From: Intestinimonas timonensis
Lineage (GTDB): Bacteria > Bacillota > Clostridia > Oscillospirales > Oscillospiraceae
Length of the DNA stretch: 64,000 bases
Direction: 5' to 3'
Assembly (NCBI RefSeq): GCF_900626145.1
Contig: NZ_LR130816.1
Location: forward strand, 150,104 to 214,103
A program made the position numbers and the translations under genes. This document shows positions 33,887 to 41,482 of this stretch, one piece after another. The notes below the pieces were generated by a model. That model made no database searches. It was not told the DNA's origin and saw only the letters and a list, made by a program, of their open reading frames with translations. How positions within the stretch are numbered: the first letter of the stretch is position 1; each line of letters begins with the position of its first letter.

Positions 33887-34286
33887 CCTCCCGGGCCATT
33901 CTATGCCCGGGAGGTGCGCCTGTCGACTTTGGCGACAGGCGCTCTCAAAAATGCAAGCATTTTTTCGAAGGGATGCAGCCTGCTGCGTCGCACTTTGTCG
34001 GGGCAAAGTCCGCACCGCTCATCCCAGCCTGACGGCTGGGCATCGCTCCGCTCCCTTGCCCCTCCTCTCCCAAACAAACCCGCTTCGCTGGGCTTTGTTT
34101 GGGTCCCCATCTCGCACGCTTGCAGGCCGAGAAGTGTTTTTTCCGAGGCACATGTCCCCGGAAAAAACAAACTTCATTTGATTCCGTCGTCTGCGGACGA
34201 CGGAACTCTGCGAGGCTTTCTATGTCAGTTAGCCTATATTCCTCCACTGACGTGGAGGCCTCCCGGGCCATTCTATGCCCGGGAGG
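33887..34286 (-). repeat. Multi-hairpin non-coding element (copy 2) flanked by identical 28-bp repeats
   Basis: A perfect 28-bp repeat (arm CCTCCCGGG, loop, CCCGGGAGG) occurs at 33887-33914 and 34259-34286. Between them are at least six tight hairpins: CGCCTGTCG/CGACAGGCG, ACTTTG/CAAAGT, CAGCC/GGCTG, CCAAACAAA/TTTGTTTGG, CGTCGTC/GACGACG, CCTCCAC/GTGGAGG. The core CCCAGCGAAGCGGG followed by GGGAGAGGAGG (minus strand) matches the array at 4579-4887. No convincing gene is present. Confidence 0.65.
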
Positions 34287-34303
34287 CCTTTTGCGTTTTC
34301 CTG

Positions 34304-35458
34304 TTATTTGCTCAGGATGAAGAGGTTGCCGTCGCTGACAAAATTGGAGACGCTGTACAGAACCAGTACCTGGTCGATCCCGTTCTCCGCCACATACTGG
34401 CTCACCGGTGTCTTGTTGTACCGAGGATCAAAGAGATGGATCTCGGAAAAGTCCGCCGTGAGGAAGGGGGCCAGGCTGTCGGAGTAGGAATCACGGATGA
34501 CCAGCAGCTTGGGGCCAACCGTATTCTGGCCCTTCACCACCGCCAGAGGCTTGTTGCCCCCCAGGAAGAAGGAATACTTGTCCTTGACCTCCAGCTTGCT
34601 CCAGTCGTAGAGAACGCCCTCCTCCGGCTGGGTGCCGTTCCAGGCGGTGACGGTGATTCCTTCCTCGGGCACATAGATGTCGATGGAGTCTGGGGCCATC
34701 CACCGGACGCCGGAGCTGGAGTAGGTGGTGCCCTTGAAGTCGGTGGAGACGGTGGTCTTCTCATAGTCGCTCAGGGGAGTGACCTCCAGCCCCATGGCCT
34801 CCATGATGGCGGCATAGCCGTAGTAGGCCCCCAGGCTGGTCCAGTGGTGGTCCAGCCGGTAGTAGATGTCCTCGTCTTTGTGCTCCTCCAAAACGGAGGC
34901 AATGTCCACCCTCTGTGCCTGAGTGGTATCCTGGGCCTGGGCCAGAATGTCACCCTCGCTGGCGTTGGGGGCGCCTTCTGGGAGCCGGTCCGTCCACACC
35001 GACACCTTGCCGGGGATGAGGGAGAAGTACACCGGTACATCCACATTTTCCACCAGTTTGTTCACATAATCCAGATTATTTGTCACCTTGGTGGCGTCGG
35101 GCCGGTCAAACCGGGGGATGAGGGTATCCTGGTCGCAGAGGTAGACCCCGTTGTTCTCCCCTTTGCCCGCCAGGCGCTCGGCCATGGCCTTGGCGGCGAT
35201 CCACTCATCCCGGAAGACGAACTGGTCGGTGAGATAGGTCTCGAAATCAGACATAAACTTGCCGGTGAAGAAGTCGCCGCTCTCGTCCAGGGGGAGTTTT
35301 AAGGCAAAGTCACCGGCATCCAACTCAGGTTTTTGGGCCAGGTAGCGGTTTTCGTCCTCGGAGAAATCCCGGTCGGGGCTGATGAGGTTGGCCGCGAAGA
35401 AGACGGCCAGGAAGCCGCAGAACAACGCGGTGAGGAAGATAGCGTAGCGTTTTGACAT
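34304..35458 (-). CDS. DHHW-family protein, partner of MBOAT acyltransferase
   Basis: Membrane-anchored extracytoplasmic protein, 384 aa. A single N-terminal TM (about 5-22, YAIFLTALFCGFLAVFFAA) is followed by a large domain with the signature YRLDHHWTSLGAYYGY near residue 216, typical of the DHHW family related to DltD/AlgX SGNH acyltransferases, and VIRDSYSDSLAPFL later on. I chose ATG 35458, preceded by AAGGAGG. It lies 13 bases after the MBOAT gene and probably completes O-acetyl transfer to a surface or spore polymer. Confidence 0.87.
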   Translation of the reverse strand: MSKRYAIFLTALFCGFLAVFFAANLISPDRDFSEDENRYLAQKPELDAGDFALKLPLDESGDFFTGKFMSDFETYLTDQFVFRDEWIAAKAMAERLAGKGENNGVYLCDQDTLIPRFDRPDATKVTNNLDYVNKLVENVDVPVYFSLIPGKVSVWTDRLPEGAPNASEGDILAQAQDTTQAQRVDIASVLEEHKDEDIYYRLDHHWTSLGAYYGYAAIMEAMGLEVTPLSDYEKTTVSTDFKGTTYSSSGVRWMAPDSIDIYVPEEGITVTAWNGTQPEEGVLYDWSKLEVKDKYSFFLGGNKPLAVVKGQNTVGPKLLVIRDSYSDSLAPFLTADFSEIHLFDPRYNKTPVSQYVAENGIDQVLVLYSVSNFVSDGNLFILSK

Positions 35459-35471
35459 ATCCGGGCCTCCT

Positions 35472-36875
35472 TTAGAAACGGAAATAGAGGAAGGGGTTGT
35501 AGGTGGCATCCACCAGGTAGGCGGTGCAGAGGAGAAGCCCCGCCAGGAGGACCACCGGCAGGAGGACCTGCTCCGCCCGCTTGGGGAGCCGCCGCCACAG
35601 GGAGGCCATCAGGGGGGTAGAGGCCACGCAGGCGGCCAGGAGGGAGGGACCGTAGGAGCCCAGGTAGTAGCCGAAGGCACCATCGGTCAGGCCGCCGCCG
35701 GCCAGGCCGAACATGGCGGCCAGATAGCCGCCCAGCTGGCCAAAGTCCTCCACGGCGAAGATGGCCCAGCTCACCAGCACCAGGAAGAGGGTGTAGATAT
35801 GCTGAATCACCCTGGGCCAGCGGTCGATCCACTTCTTGAGCCACAGCTTCTCCAGCATGAGGAGAACCCCGAAATAGAGGCCCCAGAGGAGGAAGTTCCA
35901 GCTTGCGCCGTGCCAGATGCCGGTGAGGCCCCACACCACCAACAGGTTGAAGCACAGCCGGCTCCGAGAGACCCGGTTGCCGCCCATGGGGATATAGACG
36001 TACTCCCGGAACCAGGAGCCCAGGGAGATGTGCCACCGCCGCCAGAACTCGGTGATGGAGCGGGAGATATAGGGGTAGTCGAAGTTTTTCAGGAACTCGA
36101 AGCCCAGCATCCTGCCCAGGCCGATGGCCATGTCGGAGTAGCCGGAGAAGTCGAAGTAGAGCTGGAGGGAGAAGGCCACCACACCCAGCCAGGCCCCCAG
36201 AACGGTGAGCTCCTCCGTTGGAAGGGCCTTATAGGCATCCCAGAGCATACCCAGGTTGTTGGCCAGGAGCACCTTTTTGGCCAGACCCACTACGAAAATT
36301 TCCACGCCGCTGGCAAAGCGCTCGGCGGTGTGGTCCCGGTGGTCCAGCTGCTCTCCCAGGTCCTTATACTTGATGATAGGCCCGGCGATGAGCTGGGGGA
36401 AGAGGGTGACGAAGGTGCCGAAGCTGACGATATTCCGCTGGACCTGAGCGTCGCCCCGGTAGACGTCGATGGTGTAGCTCATGGTCTGGAAGGTGTAGAA
36501 GGAGATGCCGATGGGGAGGCTCACCCCCAAGATGGGCATAAAATCAAGGCCCAGGGCGGCCAGGCTGCCGGCCAGGAAGTCCCAGTACTTGAAGAAAAAC
36601 AGCAGAGCCAGGTTAAAGATCACCGACGAGGCCACCGCCATCCGGGCCCCCCGGTCGTTCCCCTTCTTCTTGCATTTCTCCACCAACATACCATGGGTGT
36701 AGTCGATGGCGATAGAGGCAAACATGATGACGATATAGACCGGCTCACCCCAGCCGTAAAAGATCAGGTTGAAGATCAGCAGCACACCGTTGCGCCACTT
36801 CAGGGGCGAGAGGTAGTAGATCAGAAGCACAATGGGCAGGTAGGTGAAGAGAAAGAGCAGGCTGGAGAAAACCAA
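35472..36875 (-). CDS. MBOAT-family membrane O-acyltransferase (AlgI-like)
   Basis: Polytopic membrane protein of 467 aa, about 11 TM helices. Catalytic region: EFWRRWHISLGSWFREYVYIPMGG and the invariant His in GIWHGASWNF. It passes acyl groups from inside to the partner enzyme outside. I use TTG 36875, giving MVFSSLLFLFTYLPIVLL, the usual N-terminus, with GAGGTG upstream at seven bases; TTG 36881 lies too near that site. Two-gene operon with the DHHW protein. Confidence 0.93.
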   Translation of the reverse strand: MVFSSLLFLFTYLPIVLLIYYLSPLKWRNGVLLIFNLIFYGWGEPVYIVIMFASIAIDYTHGMLVEKCKKKGNDRGARMAVASSVIFNLALLFFFKYWDFLAGSLAALGLDFMPILGVSLPIGISFYTFQTMSYTIDVYRGDAQVQRNIVSFGTFVTLFPQLIAGPIIKYKDLGEQLDHRDHTAERFASGVEIFVVGLAKKVLLANNLGMLWDAYKALPTEELTVLGAWLGVVAFSLQLYFDFSGYSDMAIGLGRMLGFEFLKNFDYPYISRSITEFWRRWHISLGSWFREYVYIPMGGNRVSRSRLCFNLLVVWGLTGIWHGASWNFLLWGLYFGVLLMLEKLWLKKWIDRWPRVIQHIYTLFLVLVSWAIFAVEDFGQLGGYLAAMFGLAGGGLTDGAFGYYLGSYGPSLLAACVASTPLMASLWRRLPKRAEQVLLPVVLLAGLLLCTAYLVDATYNPFLYFRF

Positions 36876-36989
36876 GCGCAAACACCTCAGTTCGATTCAA
36901 TGTCTCAGGGATAGTATGCCGTGAAAAGAGCAAAACCGGTACAGCTTTTCCTTTGACGCAGGAGCAGGAGGAAAAGTTCCCCTATCATG

Positions 36990-37027
36990 TCAGAAAAAGT
37001 CCCCGCGCTGATACGCGGGGACTTTCT
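36990..37027 (-). terminator. Terminator of udk
   Basis: Twelve-bp perfect stem AAAGTCCCCGCG (36996-37007) and complement (37014-37025), with A's on the left that read as T's on the minus strand. Confidence 0.82.
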
Positions 37028-37033
37028 GCTTTT

Positions 37034-37648
37034 TTATCCCGCCACATGGGCACGGATACGCCCGATGATCATGTCCAGGGCCACCAGGTTGTGGCCGCCC
37101 TCCAGCACCACGATGTCGGCAAACCGCTTAGAAGGCTCCACAAACTGCTCGTGCATAGGCTTGACGGTGGTGAGATACTGCTTGACCACTGAATCCAGGC
37201 TCCGGCCCCGCTTCTTCACATCCCGCATGATCCGCCGCAGGATGCGCACATCGGCGTCGGTATCCACGAAGATCTTGATGTCCATGAGCTCCCGGAGGGC
37301 CTGATTCTCAAAAATGAGGATGCCCTCCACGATGATGACCTTGGTGGGGCGCACCTCCACCGTCTCCCCGGAGCGGTCGTGGATGGTGTAGTCGTAGACG
37401 GGGCAGCGCACCGTCTCCCCCCGGCGGAGGGCCTGGATGTCCCGGATCATCAGGTCGGTCTCAAAGGCGTCCGGGTGGTCGTAGTTGAGCTTGGTCCGCT
37501 CTTCATAGGGCATCTCGCTGTGGGATTTGTAGTAGTTGTCATGGTAGAGGACGCTCACGTCCTCCCCGAACTCCGCCTTGAGCTTCTCCGTGAGCGTGGT
37601 CTTGCCGGAGCCGGTGCCACCGGCGATGCCGATGATCATGGTATCCAT
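37034..37648 (-). CDS. udk: Uridine kinase
   Basis: Pyrimidine-salvage kinase phosphorylating uridine and cytidine, 204 aa, full length. P-loop GGTGSGKTT (residues 10-18), YHDNYYKS, NYDHPDAFET and the lid-region RDVKKRGRS are family marks. I start at ATG 37648 (MDTMIIGIAGG), with GGTGGAG upstream. Monocistronic with promoter 37710-37738 and a terminator. Confidence 0.95.
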   Translation of the reverse strand: MDTMIIGIAGGTGSGKTTLTEKLKAEFGEDVSVLYHDNYYKSHSEMPYEERTKLNYDHPDAFETDLMIRDIQALRRGETVRCPVYDYTIHDRSGETVEVRPTKVIIVEGILIFENQALRELMDIKIFVDTDADVRILRRIMRDVKKRGRSLDSVVKQYLTTVKPMHEQFVEPSKRFADIVVLEGGHNLVALDMIIGRIRAHVAG

Positions 37649-37709
37649 GTGGCTGCTCCACCGTCCTTCCTTTTCTTTCCTCCTTGGGAGGATCGTTCTC
37701 TCAGTGATC

Positions 37710-37738
37710 ATTATAATGCCTCCGGGACAAAGCCGCAA
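37710..37738 (-). promoter_or_regulatory. Promoter of udk
   Basis: On the minus strand, -35 TTGCGG (37738-37733) and -10 TATAAT (37715-37710) have a 17-base spacer. Confidence 0.6.
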
Positions 37739-37789
37739 CCCTTGAAAAGCAAGGCCCGGAGCTTTCTCCCGCTCCGTCTGCCCCGCCTC

Positions 37790-37818
37790 TTGCGTTCCTG
37801 CTGCCGGGAGGCTATAAT
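37790..37818 (+). promoter_or_regulatory. Promoter of the sigma-54 activator gene
   Basis: The -35 TTGCGT (37790-37795) and -10 TATAAT (37813-37818) have a 17-base spacer. The activator is therefore itself read by the housekeeping sigma factor. Confidence 0.65.
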
Positions 37819-37869
37819 CTAGGTGCTCAGCCGCAGCCGCGGCTGTCTTTGACAGGAAGGGTGTATTCC

Positions 37870-39228
37870 ATGGAGCTCAACGCCGCCGCCCGCGCCGCCT
37901 TCGATGCCATGAGCGAGGGCATCACCATCATCGATACCGACGGCATCATTGTCTTCGGCAACCGTGCCTACCGGGACTTTCTCAACAAGGAGGCCGGCGG
38001 CGACATCGGCCCTATCGAGGGCTACCGCCTCCGGGATCTGCGCCCCGGCGCCCGACTCCCCGAGGTGCTGGAGACCGGCAAACCCCACCTCCACATCACC
38101 CGCCAGGAGATCCAGGACTTTTACTTCGTCAACATGTACCCCATTTACGAAAACGGGGCCCTGATCGGCGGCATCTCGGTGGTCACCTTCCTGGAGGACG
38201 CCTATCGCACCCGCCAGGAGCTGGACGCCATGGAGGCCAAGAGCCAGCGGGTCCTCCGCCGCCTGAACAAGGCCAACGGCGCCCGCTACACCTTCGACGA
38301 CATCGTGGCGGTCTCCCCCTCGGTGGCGGCGGTGAAGGCCCTGGCCGAGAAGATCGCCGTCACCGACGCCACCGTGCTGCTGGAGTCGGAGAGCGGCACC
38401 GGTAAGGAACTCTACGCCCAGGCCATCCACAACGCCAGTCCCCGCCGGGACGGGGTCTTTGTGGCCATCAACTGCTCCAACTTCAACGCCGATCTGCTGG
38501 AATCCGAGCTCTTCGGCTACGCCGAGGGCGCCTTCACCGGCGCCAAGCGGGGCGGCAAGCTGGGCCTCTTCGAGGCCGCCGCCGGCGGCACCCTCTTCCT
38601 GGATGAGATCTCCGAGATGGACATCGGCCTCCAGGCCAAGCTCCTACGGGTCCGCCAGGAGCACCGGGTCCGCCCCGTGGGCGGGCTCAAGGAGATCGAC
38701 GTGGACGTGCGGGTCATCGCCGCCTGCAACGCCGACCTGCCCCAGTACGTCCGGGACGGCAAGTTCCGCAAGGACCTCTACTACCGCCTGAGCACCTTTC
38801 CCCTCCACATCCCGCCCCTCCGGGAGCGGCCCGCCGACATCTCCCCCCTGGCCAACTCCATCCTCAACGAGCTCTCCCACAAGCTCCGCCGGCCCTTCAC
38901 CCTCACCGTGGACGCCGCTGAGCGCCTGCGCGCCCACGACTGGCCCGGCAACGTCCGGGAGCTCCGCAACGTGCTGGAGTTCTCCGCCTACCTCACCCCC
39001 TCCGGCATCATCACCGCCGATGCCCTCCCCGGCGACCTGGGCCGGCCCAAGCAGGAACCCCCCGCCGACACCACCCTGGCCCAGCGGGTCCGGGCCTCTG
39101 AAAAGCGGGAGATCCGCAAGACCCTGGAGAAGTACGGCTCCTCCCTGGAGGGCAAGAAAAAGGCCGCCGCTGAGCTGGGCATCTCCCTGTCCAGCCTCTA
39201 CAACAAGCTGGGCTCTTCCTCTTCCTGA
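37870..39228 (+). CDS. Sigma-54-dependent transcriptional activator with PAS sensor domain
   Basis: Enhancer-binding protein of 452 aa: PAS domain (about 8-115), AAA+ domain (about 145-385), Fis-type HTH at the C-terminus (KKKAAAELGISLSSLYNKL). GAFTGA, needed to contact sigma-54, is present (AEGAFTGAKRGG), as are Walker B GGTLFLDEI and the arginine finger region LYYRLSTFPLH. Walker A reads SESGTGKE where the family has GESGTGKE. GGAAGGG precedes the start. The likely target promoter lies about 210 bases downstream, but its gene is destroyed. Confidence 0.92.
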   Translation: MELNAAARAAFDAMSEGITIIDTDGIIVFGNRAYRDFLNKEAGGDIGPIEGYRLRDLRPGARLPEVLETGKPHLHITRQEIQDFYFVNMYPIYENGALIGGISVVTFLEDAYRTRQELDAMEAKSQRVLRRLNKANGARYTFDDIVAVSPSVAAVKALAEKIAVTDATVLLESESGTGKELYAQAIHNASPRRDGVFVAINCSNFNADLLESELFGYAEGAFTGAKRGGKLGLFEAAAGGTLFLDEISEMDIGLQAKLLRVRQEHRVRPVGGLKEIDVDVRVIAACNADLPQYVRDGKFRKDLYYRLSTFPLHIPPLRERPADISPLANSILNELSHKLRRPFTLTVDAAERLRAHDWPGNVRELRNVLEFSAYLTPSGIITADALPGDLGRPKQEPPADTTLAQRVRASEKREIRKTLEKYGSSLEGKKKAAAELGISLSSLYNKLGSSSS

Positions 39229-39253
39229 GGCGAGTCCCAGAATTTTAGAATTT

Positions 39254-39273
39254 GGTTCCAGAATCCTGGAACC
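39254..39273 (+). promoter_or_regulatory. Candidate upstream activating site for the sigma-54 activator
   Basis: Perfect dyad GGTTCCAG-AATC-CTGGAACC, about 170 bases before the sigma-54 promoter at 39441, the distance expected for an enhancer. Binding by the adjacent activator is inferred. Confidence 0.5.
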
Positions 39274-39380
39274 GCCTTTCAGACAGGGCGTCCCGCATTT
39301 TGGTAGCACCAATTTCACCCCGGCGATTTCCAGATTTTAAGAAATACCCTCTCTTTTTTCCTTTCCGCCTCTTTCCGCAA

Positions 39381-39422
39381 AGGCCCGGAACCCTTTCGCC
39401 CCAAGGGTTTCCGGGCTTTTTT
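39381..39422 (+). terminator. Terminator of the sigma-54 activator gene
   Basis: Stem of GCCCGGAA with TTCCGGGC plus an inner CCCTT/AAGGG, followed by TTTTTT. Confidence 0.85.
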
Positions 39423-39440
39423 CGCGTCTGTTACCGGTTT

Positions 39441-39456
39441 TGGCACAGGGCTTGCT
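39441..39456 (+). promoter_or_regulatory. Consensus sigma-54 (-24/-12) promoter
   Basis: TGGCAC, five bases, TTGCT: an exact match to the TGGCAC-N5-TTGCW consensus with a T before it. It lies after the activator's terminator and points into a region with no intact gene: 39457-39583 holds only two small hairpins before the IS begins. Confidence 0.75.
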
Positions 39457-39634
39457 TTTAAAACAAGTGCAATCGAAAAGAGAGGATTGCATCTCTGAAA
39501 CGGGCTGCGGCCCGAAAAGAAAGAGTCTAATGGTGTGATGTCAATAGGGAAATGAAAAGAAATTTTCAATCAGGAAGAGTCTAGGCCTTGTTTGAAAAAT
39601 AAAAGTTGCACAAGAAACCAAGTTATGCGAAGCT

Positions 39635-39982
39635 ATGAGCATGAAACGATATGAATTAACAAAAGAACAATGGGAACGAATCAAGCCGCTGCTGCCACCG
39701 GAAGAAACGGGAAAGCGGGGTCGTCCCCGGAAGGATAACGGGATCATGCTCAACGGAATGCTCTGGATCGTCCGGAGCGGTGCGCAGTGGCGTGAGCTGC
39801 CGGCGACCTATGGTCCTTGGCAGTCTATATACGCAAGATTCGCCAAATGGCGGAATGAGGGCACTCTGGAAGCGGTATTCCACACACTGTCTGCGGACGC
39901 GGATATGGAGAACCTGAGCATGGACTCCACTTGCGTAAAGGTGCATGAAAGCGCAAATGGCGGGGAAAAAAACGGCGGATAA
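39635..39982 (+). CDS. IS5/IS427-group transposase, first frame (OrfA)
   Basis: First part of the transposase, 115 aa: DUF4096-type N-terminal domain (YELTKEQWERIKPLLPPE, GRPRKDNGIMLNGMLWIVRSGAQWRELP), ending with the first catalytic Asp in LSMDSTCVKVHE. A run of seven A's at 39966-39972, just before its stop, is a likely slippery site where a -1 shift enters OrfB to give the full-length enzyme. Confidence 0.9.
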   Translation: MSMKRYELTKEQWERIKPLLPPEETGKRGRPRKDNGIMLNGMLWIVRSGAQWRELPATYGPWQSIYARFAKWRNEGTLEAVFHTLSADADMENLSMDSTCVKVHESANGGEKNGG

Positions 39983-40400
39983 GGCGGTTGGCCGTACCAA
40001 AGGCGGGTGGAACACAAAGCTCCACGCTGTCGTAGACGGTCTGGGAAACCCGGTGGAGTTCCTTCTCTCCGCTGGAAATGACCACGATTCGGTTCACGCT
40101 GTTGAACTGCTGAAAAAGGTCAGAATCGGCGGGAGTGCCGTGCTGGCAGACCGGGCCTATGGTGCCCGGACGATTCGGGAATATATCTCAGCGCACGGGG
40201 CCAGCTATGTGATCCCGCCGCAAAGCAACGTTTCCGATCCCTGGCCGGTTGACTGGCATCTGTATAAAGAACGCCATCTGGTGGAGTGTTTTTTCCAGAA
40301 AATCAAGTGGTTTCGCAGAATCGCCACCAGATATGACAAGTCGGATGCTTCCTTCCTAGCCTTTGTGTATCTTGCCTCCATCGCTATTTTGTTGCTTTAG
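39945..40400 (+). CDS. IS5/IS427-group transposase, second frame (OrfB)
   Basis: Catalytic part of the transposase: AVGRTKGGWNTKLHAVVDGLG, the second Asp in LADRAYGARTIRE, and the Glu in RHLVECFFQKIKWFRRIATRYDK. It is probably made mainly as the OrfA-OrfB fusion through the A7 slip; the frame is open from 39945. No stop or deletion is seen, so the element should be active. Confidence 0.9.
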   Translation: MKAQMAGKKTADKAVGRTKGGWNTKLHAVVDGLGNPVEFLLSAGNDHDSVHAVELLKKVRIGGSAVLADRAYGARTIREYISAHGASYVIPPQSNVSDPWPVDWHLYKERHLVECFFQKIKWFRRIATRYDKSDASFLAFVYLASIAILLL

Positions 40401-40530
40401 CACAATCTCCGCCTTTTTTCAAACAAGCCCTAAACCCGGTCAGATCCAGCAAAAAGCGTACACCAACTAAAGCCCTGCCAGTAGAGATTTTTTCGACAGG
40501 GCCTGCTGCCACCGGGAGGAGCTGCTGGAA

Positions 40531-40745
40531 TCAGCTCTCCAGCACGATATACAGGCGGTTGTCCTTCAGCAGTCGAAAGACAACACTAACCAGTTTTCTG
40601 GCAGTTAGAGCGAGTGCGCGTTTATGCTGGAACTTATTGACCTCGTGGAACTTGAGGTCATAGTAGCGCCGGAACTCGGGGTCGCATCTTCTCACGGAGT
40701 TGGCGGCTTCCAGCAGGTAGTAACGGAGGTAACGGTTACGCCCCC
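40531..40745 (-). pseudogene. IS110-family transposase fragment (C-terminal end)
   Basis: On the minus strand the frame reads RNRYLRYYLLEAANSVRR, then DPEFRRYYDLKFHEVNKFQHKR, then a stop at 40531. This is the C-terminal Transposase_20 region of IS110-type recombinases. The rest of the gene is missing: at 40745-40746 the sequence switches to a hydrolase gene remnant. The 3' flank 40433-40530 is probably leftover IS110 end. Confidence 0.8.
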
Positions 40746-41000
40746 GCCGTGTACGACTACGTCCCCGGTGAGATCGTGGAGATGGAGATCGAGTCCCTGC
40801 CCATCGTGTGGACCGTCTCCGCCGGCAACCGCATCCGCGTTGACATCTCCTCCTCCGACTTCCCCGAGTTCACCAGCCACACCAACACTGTGGGCAACTG
40901 GGCTGAGCAGACCGAGACCAAGATTGCCAACCAGACCATCTATGTTGGCGGCGAGCACGCCAGCTCCATCACCCTGCCCACCCTGTCCACCAACGACTGA
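40746..41000 (+). pseudogene. 3' fragment of a CocE/NonD-type hydrolase gene
   Basis: Eighty-four codons with no start. The frame reads VYDYVPGEIVEMEIESLPIV, then AGNRIRVDISSSDFPEFTSH and NQTIYVGGEHASSITLP. This is the end of the C-terminal beta-sandwich of X-Pro dipeptidyl-peptidase/CocE hydrolases. The catalytic alpha/beta domain is absent, lost between the sigma-54 promoter and this point. It keeps its own terminator downstream. Confidence 0.8.
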
Positions 41001-41030
41001 TTTCTTCTGTTTCCCACCATCCTTCCCATT

Positions 41031-41072
41031 GGCCGGAGGCCGCGGGCACTGCCCGCGGCCTCCGGCCCTTTT
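41031..41072 (+). terminator. Terminator of the lost hydrolase gene
   Basis: Seventeen-bp perfect stem with arm GGCCGGAGGCCGCGGGC (41031-41047), loop ACT, then CTTTTCT. Confidence 0.88.
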
Positions 41073-41079
41073 CTGCCCC

Positions 41080-41130
41080 TTGACAATAGATAGATTGTCG
41101 ATATAATAATAGATAGATAATCTATCTATT
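41080..41130 (+). promoter_or_regulatory. PadR promoter with two palindromic operators
   Basis: The -35 TTGACA (41080-41085) and -10 TATAAT (41102-41107) have a 16-base spacer. GACAAT-AGATAG-ATTGTC (41082-41099) lies between them, and a 10-bp-arm dyad AATAGATAGA (41108-41117) with TCTATCTATT (41121-41130) covers the start site. Autoregulation by the PadR protein is likely. Confidence 0.75.
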
Positions 41131-41143
41131 AGGAGGTCTTGCC

Positions 41144-41482
41144 ATGGCACGGGAAAAAAATGTTCCCGGCGGCACCGGAATGCTGCTCCTCTCCCTCCTC
41201 TCCCGGCAGGAGATGTACGGCTACCAGATGATCACCGCTCTGCGGGAGCGGTCCAACCACGTCTTTGACCTGAAGGCGGGAACCCTCTACCCCCTCCTCC
41301 ACACCCTGGAGGCCCAGGGCTATGTCACCTCCCGGGACGGGGAGGCTGGCGGCCGGGTGCGGCGGTACTACGCCATCACCCCGGCGGGCCGGGGAGCCCT
41401 GGCGGAGCAGGCGGAACAGTGGCGGACCTACGCCGACGGGGTCCGTGGGGTGCTGGAAGGGGGCGTGTTCTGTGGTGCGTGA
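41144..41482 (+). CDS. PadR family transcriptional regulator
   Basis: Winged-helix repressor, 112 aa, PadR-s1 type. LLLSLLSRQEMYGYQMITALRER and LKAGTLYPLLHTLEAQGYV are the family core, and a short C-terminal helix serves for dimerisation. AGGAGG precedes the start. The last 11 bases overlap the HAAS-domain gene, the classic pairing of PadR-s1 with HAAS membrane proteins, so it probably controls this envelope-related operon and itself. Confidence 0.93.
   Translation: MAREKNVPGGTGMLLLSLLSRQEMYGYQMITALRERSNHVFDLKAGTLYPLLHTLEAQGYVTSRDGEAGGRVRRYYAITPAGRGALAEQAEQWRTYADGVRGVLEGGVFCGA

Larger units (their letters stand above)
39584..40430 (+). mobile_element. IS5-family (IS427 group) insertion sequence
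   Basis: Element of 847 bp. Inverted ends: GGCCTTGTTTGAAAAA at the left and, reversed, GGGCTTGTTTGAAAAA at the right. Flanking TA at 39582-39583 and 40431-40432 is the probable target duplication. Two overlapping frames with an A7 run between them encode a transposase by frameshifting. It looks intact. Confidence 0.85.

Noticed and set aside
33901..35302. Long open frame on the + strand across the hairpin array and the DHHW gene
   Set aside because: It is the shadow of the minus-strand DHHW gene extended into non-coding repeats.
40433..40530. Stretch between IS427 and the IS110 fragment considered as a guide-like RNA of IS110
   Set aside because: It is probably the non-coding end of the broken IS110 element, but only one end remains, so no bridge-RNA structure can be supported.
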